From: Chitinophagaceae bacterium
GTDB taxonomy: Bacteria > Bacteroidota > Bacteroidia > Chitinophagales > Chitinophagaceae
Assembly: GCA_947483345.1 (NCBI GenBank)
Contig: CANKNL010000064.1
Coordinates: forward strand, 1 to 12,586
Length of the DNA: 12,586 nucleotides
Reading direction: 5' to 3'
The notes below the pieces were generated by a model. That model was not told the origin of the DNA, searched no databases, and saw only the letters and a list, made by a program, of their open reading frames with translations. Every line of letters begins with the position of its first letter. The stretch's first letter is position 1. Of this stretch, positions 1-6,992 are shown piece by piece. The translations under genes were made by a program, and so were the position numbers.

Positions 1-64
1 CTTTAGCGAATTGAAAGAATCAGATGCAGCCATTTTGGGAGCCAGTGCCTTGGTTTGGGAATAA
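1..64 (+). CDS. 3' end of a possible ROK-family protein (partial)
   Basis: An open frame enters from the left edge and ends at TAA 62-64. It encodes about 20 residues with the tail DAAILGASALVWE. A small-residue helix of this kind (A-x-L-G-A-x-x-L) ends many ROK-family sugar kinases and regulators, so a ROK protein is my best guess. The fragment contains no catalytic or zinc motif, so this rests on tail resemblance only. It converges on the minus-strand glycosidase gene, whose stop lies 23 bases away. The sequence to the left of the window would settle the identity. Confidence 0.45.
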   Translation, partial: FSELKESDAAILGASALVWE

Positions 65-96
65 CCTGGCAGAAACCGGGATGCTGGTCATTTTTT
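65..96 (+). terminator. Possible terminator of the left-edge gene
   Basis: Directly after the TAA, CCTGG (65-69) can pair with CCGGG (76-80) through one G-U pair around a 6-base loop. A run of six T follows at 91-96, after a 10-base gap. The T run lies inside the 3' end of the convergent minus-strand gene. The stem is short and the T run is not adjacent, so this is a weak call. Confidence 0.3.
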
Positions 97-1065
97 ATTG
101 ATGATAAAAACTGCAGGTACTGCCCTTTCGCCTTCTTTATCACTTGGTTTAATGGTTTCTTTTCCATTAATCAGCATACAACTGCTGCCACCGCCATCTA
201 AGTTTAAAGCTTCCACACAACCCATGTCAACTAATAATTGAGCTTGCTGTGTAAGTGTAGCTCCTTCTGCAATACCCGGAAAGCGGCCCTGGATAACCAT
301 TACAATCAACCGGCCATCTTTTGTATATCCCATGCAGGTTCGTGGATGTTTATCATTGATGGCTTTACCCGCAAATTTCAGTTCTTCATTATTGGTGATC
401 TTGATTTTACCTTCCTGAACAAGTACAGGACCACCCCCAATGGCTGTTTTCACTTTCCATTTTTTTAATGCAGGATACATTCCATTAGTTTCCTTTGAAG
501 AATCCTTTAAGGCGACCATTTCCATTTGGCTTGCAAAAGGATATTTCTCTGATGAATCAGTATATAACCATGCCACATCTGCATTTCGGTTTTTATCAAT
601 ACCAATTGCACTGCCCAGCGGATGTTTGTATTGAAAAGTATCTTTGCCTTTCAGCGGAATAGTATGAATATTATAAGATAACAGCTTGCCATTTTTTATA
701 ACCACATTTAAATTTTGGTTGGTTGCAAAAGAAAAAAAAGTTGCGTTTACAACCAGTAATGGATTTACATTCTTATCAAAAAATTGTAAAGGAGTCAATC
801 TTCTTTTTAATGAAGTGTCAGTGGTAAAATTCAGATTTTTCTCTTTTAGTTTTGCTTCGGCATAGTAAGCAATAAATGGTTTCCCATCCAGGCTATCGGT
901 AGTTTTATAAACATGAAAATTTTGAGGCAATGGTTGAAATGCGGAATCTACATTGACCCATTTATGCTGAGCGAAAGAAATGAACGGTATAAAAAACCAA
1001 AGAGCCAGTAATAAACCTCTTGGTGATACTAGTATTAATGCTTTGTTCCTCAGCATGACAGACAT
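88..1065 (-). CDS. Secreted phosphodiester glycosidase-domain (NAGPA-like) protein
   Basis: The 325-residue protein begins with a basic then hydrophobic N-terminus (about residues 5-32) ending FISFAQ, consistent with an exported protein cut near residue 33. A second ATG at residue 4 would also keep the signal. The body matches the NAGPA-type domain (PF09992), the catalytic domain of the mammalian enzyme that removes GlcNAc from GlcNAc-phosphomannose diesters. Diagnostic segments are VVNATFF (105-111), AIGGGPVLVQEGK (208-220), HPRTCMGYTKDGR (240-252) and ALNLDGGGSS (286-295), with a terminal AVPAVFII. Bacterial members act outside the cytoplasm on phosphodiester-linked sugars or exopolymers; the substrate here is unknown. 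It lies 49 bp downstream of lipA on the same strand and may be co-transcribed, although no shared role is evident. Confidence 0.88.
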   Translation of the reverse strand: MSVMLRNKALILVSPRGLLLALWFFIPFISFAQHKWVNVDSAFQPLPQNFHVYKTTDSLDGKPFIAYYAEAKLKEKNLNFTTDTSLKRRLTPLQFFDKNVNPLLVVNATFFSFATNQNLNVVIKNGKLLSYNIHTIPLKGKDTFQYKHPLGSAIGIDKNRNADVAWLYTDSSEKYPFASQMEMVALKDSSKETNGMYPALKKWKVKTAIGGGPVLVQEGKIKITNNEELKFAGKAINDKHPRTCMGYTKDGRLIVMVIQGRFPGIAEGATLTQQAQLLVDMGCVEALNLDGGGSSCMLINGKETIKPSDKEGERAVPAVFIINKK

Positions 1066-1114
1066 TTTAGTTTAAGTTCAATCCAATGCAGTACTGATTT
1101 ATGAATTTTAATAA

Positions 1115-2035
1115 CTACAAACCCTTTTCGTTATGCCATAAATTTTTTCCGTATCCAGGTATAATATGCTTTTCTGCATGATAAGAAGATCGTACCAAAG
1201 GCCCACTTTCTACATAATCAAAACCAAGGTTGTATCCTATTTCTCTATATTCTGCAAACTCGTCCGGATGTACAAACCGGGCTACGGGCAAATGTTTTTT
1301 TGTTGGCTGCAGATATTGGCCAATCGTTACGATATCAACCTCATTGGCCTTTAGATCATGTAAAGTTTGAATAACGTCTTCTTTTTGTTCGCCGAGGCCC
1401 AGCATGATACCGCTTTTAGTACGCATACCTCCTGCTTTTAAAATCCGCAGGGTATCTAAACTCTGCCTGTATTTAGCCTGGATCCTAACCTGGCGGGTTA
1501 AACGTTCTGTAGTTTCTATATTATGACTCACCACTTCGGGAGCCGCTTCAATAATCCGTTGTATATTTTCTCTATTCCCTTTAAAATCGGGTATCAGTGT
1601 TTCTAAAGTTGTTGTTGGATTTAAAGTTTTGATCGCCTTTATCGTGTTAAACCAGATGATACTGCCGCCGTCTGGCAATTCATCTCTGTCAACAGAAGTA
1701 ATAACAGCATGCTTTACTTTCATCAGGTTTATGGCTTCTGCTACACGTTGCGGTTCGTCCCAATCCACTTCTAGTGGTCTGCCAGTTGCCACATTACAAA
1801 ATCCGCAACTGCGGGTACAGATATTACCCAAGATCATAAATGTAGCTGTGCCTTCTCCCCAGCATTCACCCATATTTGGGCAGTTACCACTTTCACAGAT
1901 CGTATGTAATTTATGGTCATCAACCAAACCCCTTACATGACGATAGGCATCGCCAATAGGTAATTTAACCCTTAACCAATCGGGTTTCTTAATTTTAGTT
2001 TCAGTTATATTCTCCATTTCAGGCAATGTGATCAT
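1115..2035 (-). CDS. lipA: Lipoyl synthase (radical SAM)
   Basis: LipA inserts two sulfur atoms into octanoyl groups attached to carrier domains of 2-oxoacid dehydrogenases and the glycine cleavage H protein, completing lipoyl cofactor synthesis in the cytoplasm. The 306-residue protein has both expected cluster motifs. The auxiliary [4Fe-4S] set is C47-x4-C52-x5-C58, and the radical SAM set is C73-x3-C77-x2-C80 within NICTRSCGFCNVATGRP. The C-terminal SGPLVRSSYHA supplies the serine ligand typical of the auxiliary cluster. The ATG at 2035 is used; a second ATG at residue 7 is possible. The gene starts 36 bp after the upstream membrane-protein gene and precedes the glycosidase gene, suggesting a three-gene unit. 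All key residues are intact. Confidence 0.98.
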   Translation of the reverse strand: MITLPEMENITETKIKKPDWLRVKLPIGDAYRHVRGLVDDHKLHTICESGNCPNMGECWGEGTATFMILGNICTRSCGFCNVATGRPLEVDWDEPQRVAEAINLMKVKHAVITSVDRDELPDGGSIIWFNTIKAIKTLNPTTTLETLIPDFKGNRENIQRIIEAAPEVVSHNIETTERLTRQVRIQAKYRQSLDTLRILKAGGMRTKSGIMLGLGEQKEDVIQTLHDLKANEVDIVTIGQYLQPTKKHLPVARFVHPDEFAEYREIGYNLGFDYVESGPLVRSSYHAEKHIIPGYGKNLWHNEKGL

Positions 2036-2071
2036 GTAGGTATTTCCAATAATTAAATGTAGGGGTGTAAC

Positions 2072-2869
2072 TTATTTTCTTTTTCCAAACATGAAGGTAA
2101 AATAAGCCGAAAAGAAAAATTGCTTTTCTTTGTTGTTAACCATTTGTGGTATTTTTTTAGAATATAATTCAGCGGCAAGGCCAACTTCAATAGCAGTAAG
2201 CAGATCATTGTAACGGCCATAATCAAAACGAAGTGCCGGTTTTATATAGATACCGGGATTCACTTTTAAATGATTCCATCCCTTGCCAAGTCCGGGGCCA
2301 GAAGGATTTAGACCAACTGGATTTGAGAATATCGCTTTGTCGGGAGAATCATATCTAATAAACCGGCGCCCGGTAGAATCATCCACTTCAAATTCATAAG
2401 CTCTGAGTATACCAAGCGCAATTCCACCTCCTAAATTAGCGGTAACACTCACACCGTTTTTATTGCTTTTATTGCCTAATAAAAACTGTTTTTGTACGCC
2501 TAATTTAACAGGGTAAAAGAAGTTTATTTTGCCAAGAATAAATGGTGTTGCGGAAACAAATGGATTACTTTGTTTTTCTTCTTTCTGGTGCTTGCGCTCA
2601 GCTATTTCCAACTGAAATAAGGTTGATTTTTTTACAGATTTGGCATACCCCTTCTCAAAGGTAAAGCCAAATCCATCCGAAATTAGCTTTATGCCAAAGG
2701 CAAAATGTTTATGATAGGCAATTACACCCTCTTCTTCTGCCCTGATTTGTGCATTTACTTTTGCCCGCTTTATGTCTTTACGGGATTTTACAGCAGACTT
2801 ATTGGTTTCCTGTGCACAGACAGCTAGAGAAAAGTTAAGTACGGTTAAAAGAATTAATAATGGCTTCAT
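2072..2869 (-). CDS. Exported beta-rich protein, probably outer membrane, function unknown
   Basis: I do not recognise a named family. The 265-residue product starts with a signal peptide (residues 1-19, MKPLL... ending AVCA before QET). C18 lacks a good lipobox because valine precedes it, so ordinary signal peptidase I cleavage is more likely. A short lysine/arginine-rich stretch (about 23-45) follows. The rest alternates polar and hydrophobic or aromatic residues, with glycine-rich turns (for example TANLGGGIALGI around 143-154, and VNPGIYIKPALRFDYG). It ends FFFSAYFTFMFGKRK, a C-terminal aromatic strand typical of outer membrane beta-barrels. It is the first gene of a likely unit with lipA, 36 bp downstream. 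A -7-like element lies about 30 bp upstream of its ATG. Confidence 0.8.
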   Translation of the reverse strand: MKPLLILLTVLNFSLAVCAQETNKSAVKSRKDIKRAKVNAQIRAEEEGVIAYHKHFAFGIKLISDGFGFTFEKGYAKSVKKSTLFQLEIAERKHQKEEKQSNPFVSATPFILGKINFFYPVKLGVQKQFLLGNKSNKNGVSVTANLGGGIALGILRAYEFEVDDSTGRRFIRYDSPDKAIFSNPVGLNPSGPGLGKGWNHLKVNPGIYIKPALRFDYGRYNDLLTAIEVGLAAELYSKKIPQMVNNKEKQFFFSAYFTFMFGKRK

Positions 2870-2897
2870 GTAGTCTGTTTACTGACGTAAATTTATG

Positions 2898-2905
2898 CAA
2901 AAATA
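2898..2905 (-). promoter_or_regulatory. Candidate -7 promoter element for the 2869 gene and lipA
   Basis: Read on the minus strand this is TATTTTTG, a full match to the Bacteroidota -7 consensus TAnnTTTG. Transcription would start near 2892, giving a leader of about 20 bases. I see no convincing -33 TTTG at the usual 19-21 base spacing, so the call rests on the -7 match and position. Confidence 0.4.
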
Positions 2906-2926
2906 CTATCTACTGTTTAAAGATGA

Positions 2927-2934
2927 TACATTTG
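2927..2934 (+). promoter_or_regulatory. Candidate -7 promoter element for the OsmC-family gene
   Basis: TACATTTG matches TAnnTTTG exactly. A start near 2940 would give a leader of about 50 bases before the ATG at 2992. It lies about 21 bp from the opposing element at 2898-2905, so the two divergent promoters would share a regulatory region. No clear -33 element was found. Confidence 0.4.
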
Positions 2935-2991
2935 TGATAAGAACTGCTGCATTTTAAAGTCTAAAATCACAAATAACTTAAAATTTACCAA

Positions 2992-3396
2992 ATGACTGCT
3001 TCAATTGTTTACAAAGGCCAACTAAGATGCGAATGTACACATTTACAGAGTTCAACTGTAATTGAAACTGATGCACCCACTGATAACCGTGGAAAAGGAG
3101 AACGTTTTAGCCCTACAGATACTTTATGTGTGGCTTTGGCTACTTGTATGGTTACCACAATGGCTTTAAAAGCAACAGATATGAACATTAACCTGTCAGC
3201 TACTACAATAGCTGTAACCAAACACATGTTAAGTGATCCCAGAAGAATTGGAAAGATTGATGTGATCCTTAATTTTCCTACTGCTTTGCAATTGACTGAA
3301 AAAGACAGGCTCATTTTACAACGCACTGGAGATCATTGCCCGGTAGCAAAAAGTTTACACCCAGATTTGAATGTACATATTGAATATCATTGGTAG
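2992..3396 (+). CDS. OsmC family protein
   Basis: OsmC/Ohr-fold proteins are small cytoplasmic thiol peroxidases or related redox proteins that reduce organic hydroperoxides with a pair of cysteines. This 134-residue protein has the fold's signature. The helix SPTDTLCVALATCMVTTMALKA (around 40-61) contains C46 and the expected peroxidatic-type C52. The second motif, GDHCPVAKSL, contains C116. The CPV form and the short length resemble the YhfA-like OsmC branch more than true Ohr, so hydroperoxide activity is inferred and not certain. It is a single-gene unit, divergent from the lipA group and convergent with DUF2851, with a hairpin in the 86 bp downstream gap. A long antisense frame over it is a shadow. 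Confidence 0.93.
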   Translation: MTASIVYKGQLRCECTHLQSSTVIETDAPTDNRGKGERFSPTDTLCVALATCMVTTMALKATDMNINLSATTIAVTKHMLSDPRRIGKIDVILNFPTALQLTEKDRLILQRTGDHCPVAKSLHPDLNVHIEYHW

Positions 3397-3423
3397 CACA
3401 GTACCCTGTATGGTATCCTTGAA

Positions 3424-3442
3424 GGCGGATCTGTGATCCGCC
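3424..3442. repeat. GC-rich perfect palindrome, REP-like or bidirectional terminator
   Basis: GGCGGATC (3424-3431), loop TGT, GATCCGCC (3435-3442) is a perfect 8-bp stem with a 3-base loop. It lies between two convergent genes and is far richer in GC than its surroundings. An 8-base palindrome AAGCGCTT follows at 3445-3452, and a T/C-rich tract lies at 3464-3484. No T run directly abuts the stem on either side, so it is not a textbook intrinsic terminator. An interspersed REP-type element is a reasonable alternative. Confidence 0.6.
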
Positions 3443-3482
3443 AGAAGCGCTTAATTTAAATATTTCTTTTTCTTCTTTTCTT

Positions 3483-4760
3483 TTATGGTGAAGTAAATGG
3501 CGGTATATGTCTGAGCAAGCTATTACCTATACGGCAATCCAGACAGCGTTTTTTATTACAGTAATTCGTTTTTAACTGAATCAATGCCTGGGAGTCAAAA
3601 GCATTTTTGATTTCAATTCTTAATGCCCTGAATCCTTTGCTGATACTGTTTTTTTCGGCGTTAATTTGCTCAAGCCATCCTATTGCTTGATCTTTTAAAA
3701 CAGTATCTTGATAAAAATGCCCATAGGCAAATAATAAAGGCACAACTGTATTAATCAGAATATTATCTACCATCTGGTTGCCAAGTTTTTTCTTTTTAAA
3801 ATTTGACAGATCCTCAAAAGTATAATGATAATGCCAAAAATCATTGGCTGTAACGTTCAGTAATTTCTTAATCGTATTGAGGTTTGGGCTTTCTTTAATT
3901 TTTGAAAACAAATGCAGGCTGCTATGTACCAGCATGGCTAATTGGGCTAGCCTGATCGTTGGAAAATTGGATGGCCGCATGCGTAAAAAAAGCATGGTAC
4001 CTTCTACTTTTTGCAACTGATATTTCTTTTTAAGGTATTGATATTCCTGTTGTAAAAGTTTGGGATAAGCATCCGTAAAATCAGCATCCAGTAACCCGGC
4101 CTGCCCAAATAACAAAGCTTCAGTTTGGTGTATCTGGTCTTTATGTTTGGCCAGCAGGTTGAGGGATATGGTTTGTGCCATCTTTTCAAATGCCACACTG
4201 TTAAGTTTATAACCAAAATTCTTAGCCAGCAACCACCAACAGGTTTCTTCCCAATGGTTATTATTCTTTTTAAGATATTCAAAAATAAGGGCTGTCTTGG
4301 TTTCTAATCTTTCTACCAGCATTCTTTCTTTCCAGTTTTGCCAGGTAAACTGGTCTATAAGCTCAATATTTTTTTCACAGGGAATAAAGGATTCTGCATG
4401 CATTAATTCATCAAATTTTTTCAACAGTAATTTGGGCACTTTATCCTGTAATACCAAAGTTGAAAAAGGCAGGTTAAGTTCAGCATCATTATTCCATACA
4501 ACATGCAGGATCACATTTTTATAATTCTTATCTGCACTGTGCTTATGCTTATTCCAATCAGAAGCCAGTATATGAAGTTCGATGCTGCCTGCCCAGGTGG
4601 TGTTACCTAACTTGATTTTAGAATCGGTAAAATCGGCGCCCTGGTTACTATTTGGCATGCCGGGCTGAAGAACCTGTAAAGACTCTCCTTCTTCTGTAAC
4701 CAATGCATTGGGATTAAAATATTGAAATTGCCATATGTATTGCAACAGCTTTTCAGTCAT
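3483..4760 (-). CDS. DUF2851 family protein
   Basis: This 425-residue cytoplasmic protein belongs to the DUF2851 family, common in Bacteroidota and of unknown function. The frame extends to a GTG at 4790, but the ATG at 4760 (MTEKLLQYIW) gives the usual family N-terminus and is preferred. The conserved N-terminal region reads NSNQGADFTDSKIK (37-50) followed by WAGSIELHILASDW (56-69), KHKHSADKNY (71-80) and a strand VILHVVW. The C-terminus has a cysteine cluster C401-x4-C406-x2-C409 in CNKKRCLDCRIG. The D...E-x-H arrangement and the clustered cysteines could bind metal; that is inference. It is the last gene of the block, 43 bp after Maf. Confidence 0.92.
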   Translation of the reverse strand: MTEKLLQYIWQFQYFNPNALVTEEGESLQVLQPGMPNSNQGADFTDSKIKLGNTTWAGSIELHILASDWNKHKHSADKNYKNVILHVVWNNDAELNLPFSTLVLQDKVPKLLLKKFDELMHAESFIPCEKNIELIDQFTWQNWKERMLVERLETKTALIFEYLKKNNNHWEETCWWLLAKNFGYKLNSVAFEKMAQTISLNLLAKHKDQIHQTEALLFGQAGLLDADFTDAYPKLLQQEYQYLKKKYQLQKVEGTMLFLRMRPSNFPTIRLAQLAMLVHSSLHLFSKIKESPNLNTIKKLLNVTANDFWHYHYTFEDLSNFKKKKLGNQMVDNILINTVVPLLFAYGHFYQDTVLKDQAIGWLEQINAEKNSISKGFRALRIEIKNAFDSQALIQLKTNYCNKKRCLDCRIGNSLLRHIPPFTSP

Positions 4761-4803
4761 AGGGGTACATTTAACTGAAACAAAATACACCGAAAATTGA
4801 AAA

Positions 4804-5364
4804 TTACAAAGTCTGTAAAGCTTTTACCACTCTGCTTACTGGCAATCCCATAACGTTGTAAAAATCACCTGTTATGGATTTTATGCCTATCACGCCAATC
4901 CATTCCTGAATGGCATAGGCACCTGCTTTATCGTAAGGTTTATACTGATTTACATAGAACTCAATCTGAGGCATGCTTAGTTCATGAAAAACCACTTCAG
5001 TCGTTTCTGCAAAAGCAATTTCTTTTTGGTTATACAAGATGACCACACCGGTAATAACCTGGTGTTGTTTACCGGAAAGAGCCGATAAAATATGTATGGC
5101 ATCGGCTTTATCCTTTGGTTTACCAATAATCTTATTTTCTAAAACCACAATGGTATCTGCTGCAAGCACAGGTATTTTTATATCGTTTAGTTGTTTTATA
5201 GCCAATGCCTTATTTCGGGCAATATGAATGGCAATTTGCTCAAGGGGTAAATTGTCGGGATAAGTTTCATCCGTTTCCTGAATTAAAATGTCAAAAGGCA
5301 CTTCGGCCCACTCCAGTAATTGTTTTCTACGGGGTGACTGAGAGGCTAAAATAATTTTTTGCAT
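4804..5364 (-). CDS. maf: Maf family nucleotide pyrophosphatase (dTTP/UTP type)
   Basis: Maf proteins hydrolyse nucleoside triphosphates to monophosphates and pyrophosphate. They are thought to clear non-canonical nucleotides and have been linked to control of cell division. The 186-residue protein has the N-terminal ILASQSPRRKQLL (5-17), the catalytic-type D70 in AADTIV, GKP at 81-83, and DKAGAYAIQ (145-153). The AGAYAIQ form is that of the YhdE/BsMaf dTTP/UTP subgroup, unlike the 7-methyl-GTP YceF subgroup. The frame extends to a TTG at 5376, but the ATG at 5364 begins MQKIILASQSPRR as expected and is preferred. It starts 17 bp after UbiA, indicating co-transcription. Confidence 0.96.
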   Translation of the reverse strand: MQKIILASQSPRRKQLLEWAEVPFDILIQETDETYPDNLPLEQIAIHIARNKALAIKQLNDIKIPVLAADTIVVLENKIIGKPKDKADAIHILSALSGKQHQVITGVVILYNQKEIAFAETTEVVFHELSMPQIEFYVNQYKPYDKAGAYAIQEWIGVIGIKSITGDFYNVMGLPVSRVVKALQTL

Positions 5365-5381
5365 AACCGGCAACAAAAAAG

Positions 5382-6329
5382 TTAGGAATAAATTTTAAAG
5401 AATAGCATGGATAATAAGCCAGCCAACATCACCAATTTGATGACACTACTCAGCTGGTGAAAATCTTTTTGTCCTTGTGCTTTAAACAGTTTTCGTAAAA
5501 TCCATATCAAAGGGATAATAAGGAATAAAATACAATAAAACGTACTCCATAGCCATCCAAATTGTAAAACATAAAACTGAACAACCACGATCATCCCAAT
5601 AAGAACGACCAGCCATACAGCTGCAAAAACCTTGGTGGCCGGTATCCCCCATGTGATGGGCATCGTTTTGCAGGCATACTTCATATCCCCGTCCATATCT
5701 TCCAGATCCTTTACCACTTCACGTATCAGCGAAATTATAAAAGCAAAACCGGCATACAATAAGGATATACGGATAAACCGAATGTTATATAATTTTAAAA
5801 ATGAACTGTCGCATTGCGTACAATAAAAACTATTATAATAACTTAAAAAGCATACAATAACCACCCATGCTGTTAGGGCAGCGATTAAAATATTACCCCA
5901 TAATAATTTCTTTTTTAGGCTGATAGAATAGCCAAACAATAAAAAAGCACAACAGATATTTGAAAACCCCAGCCAAAAAATGGCTGAATTAAAATCAATA
6001 TAAAAACTGATCAGGATGGCGGTAAAAGAAAAACAAAGATGCATAACAATGGCCCATCTTCTTTTAATTATTTTATCAATGATGGTACGATCAGGTTTAT
6101 TAACCTGGTCAATATTCAGATCAAAATAATCATTAATGATATACCCTGAAGCCGCAATTAATACAGAGGCAATCATGAGTAATTGAAAATGTAATTTTTC
6201 AAAATGGGTATTTATCCCTTTGAGATAAAGCGGTTCAATGAGTGTAAAATAAAATAATGCCTGTGTGATGATGATCATAACCAGGTTTGGCCAACGAACC
6301 AATCTTAAAAATGCATTGACTAATTTCAT
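5382..6329 (-). CDS. UbiA family prenyltransferase, geranylgeranylglycerol-phosphate geranylgeranyltransferase-like
   Basis: UbiA enzymes are integral membrane transferases that move a prenyl chain from its diphosphate to an acceptor. This 315-residue protein has the two Mg-diphosphate motifs: NDYFDLNID (66-74) followed by KPDRT, and IREVVKDLEDMDGD (202-215). About eight or nine hydrophobic helices surround them. Bacteroidota proteins of this type are usually annotated as geranylgeranylglycerol-phosphate geranylgeranyltransferase by similarity to archaeal lipid enzymes. The true acceptor here cannot be read from sequence; quinone or other lipids remain possible. C170 and C173 form a CTQC pair in a loop. 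A TTG at 6362 extends the frame, but the ATG at 6329 (MKLVNAFLRLVRWPN) is preferred. Maf follows after 17 bp. Confidence 0.88.
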   Translation of the reverse strand: MKLVNAFLRLVRWPNLVMIIITQALFYFTLIEPLYLKGINTHFEKLHFQLLMIASVLIAASGYIINDYFDLNIDQVNKPDRTIIDKIIKRRWAIVMHLCFSFTAILISFYIDFNSAIFWLGFSNICCAFLLFGYSISLKKKLLWGNILIAALTAWVVIVCFLSYYNSFYCTQCDSSFLKLYNIRFIRISLLYAGFAFIISLIREVVKDLEDMDGDMKYACKTMPITWGIPATKVFAAVWLVVLIGMIVVVQFYVLQFGWLWSTFYCILFLIIPLIWILRKLFKAQGQKDFHQLSSVIKLVMLAGLLSMLFFKIYS

Positions 6330-6392
6330 GACATATTTATGTAGCGAAATTAAGCATTGCAAATGGTTTCAGTCTTTATTTTTGCCCAGTCA

Positions 6393-6400
6393 CAAACCTA
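6393..6400 (-). promoter_or_regulatory. Candidate -7 promoter element for UbiA-maf-DUF2851
   Basis: On the minus strand this reads TAGGTTTG, an exact TAnnTTTG match. It lies in the 122 bp gap between kdsC and UbiA. Transcription would begin near 6387, giving a leader of about 58 bases. No clear -33 TTTG is seen; instead the upstream side is occupied by the inverted repeat at 6407-6429. Confidence 0.4.
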
Positions 6401-6406
6401 TTTTTA

Positions 6407-6429
6407 TTTTTAGTGTACGGCACTAAAAA
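6407..6429. repeat. Perfect inverted repeat upstream of the UbiA promoter candidate
   Basis: TTTTTAGTG (6407-6415), loop TACGG, CACTAAAAA (6421-6429) forms a perfect 9-bp stem. It sits 22 bases past the kdsC stop, where a terminator would be expected. On either strand, however, the 3' arm ends in A residues and not a T run. It also overlaps the upstream half of the UbiA promoter candidate. A DNA-level operator and an atypical terminator are both possible. Confidence 0.55.
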
Positions 6430-6451
6430 AACTTAATCAACAATTTGGAAT

Positions 6452-6973
6452 TTATTTTGAAGTGACTGTTGTATTCAGATCCCAGTGCCCATTCAGTTTC
6501 AATACTTTTTCAATCACATCTCTTGCGCAGCCTTTACCACCTTCCAGTGGGGATATATAACATGCGATCTGCTTTATTTCCGGAGCCGCATCGGCCGGAC
6601 AACAGGGTAAACCGGTTAACTGCATTGCGCTGTAATCAGGTATATCATCACCCATGAATAAGATCTCGGCCCACTGTAACTGATGCTTGGTAACGTAGGC
6701 AACCAGTTTATCTGTTTTATTATCTGTTTTTAAAAAACAATCCTGTATGCCTAATTTTTCAAGCCTTTCTTTTACGGCATCAGATGTACCCCCTGATATA
6801 ATCACAATACGGTAACCCTTTTTTATCGCCAGTTGTAAAGCATAACCATCTTTAATATTCATCTGTCGGGCCATTTGGCCATCATTTAATATTAATAATG
6901 TGCCATCAGTCAAAACACCATCAACATCAAAAACAAATGTTTTTATGGATTTAAATTTTTCGAGAATGTTCAT
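6452..6973 (-). CDS. kdsC: KdsC-like HAD phosphatase (3-deoxy-D-manno-octulosonate 8-phosphate phosphatase)
   Basis: KdsC removes phosphate from Kdo-8-phosphate, a step in making the Kdo of the LPS inner core. The 173-residue protein is a cap-less HAD phosphatase. It has motif I FDVDGVLTDG (15-24, nucleophile D16, acid/base D18), motif II ISGG (59-62), a lysine in the LKTDNKTDKL segment (81-90), and motif IV FMGDDIPD (106-113). The C-terminal EGGKGCARDVIE (144-155) matches the GGxGxxR segment typical of KdsC tetramers. Length is slightly below the 188 residues of E. coli KdsC. Related phosphatases act on other sugar acids, so the substrate is likely but not proven. The ATG at 6973 is clear. 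iscX lies 74 bp upstream, with a nested inverted repeat between them. Confidence 0.9.
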   Translation of the reverse strand: MNILEKFKSIKTFVFDVDGVLTDGTLLILNDGQMARQMNIKDGYALQLAIKKGYRIVIISGGTSDAVKERLEKLGIQDCFLKTDNKTDKLVAYVTKHQLQWAEILFMGDDIPDYSAMQLTGLPCCPADAAPEIKQIACYISPLEGGKGCARDVIEKVLKLNGHWDLNTTVTSK

Positions 6974-6992
6974 GGCTTTTTATTTTGGAATT

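Noticed and set aside
1629..1940. 103-codon open frame antisense to lipA
   Set aside because: It overlaps the conserved radical SAM region of lipA and its translation has no recognisable motif; it is a reading-frame shadow.
3009..3326. 105-codon open frame antisense to the OsmC-family gene
   Set aside because: It is contained in a clear OsmC gene with both conserved cysteines; the antisense product is low in motif content.
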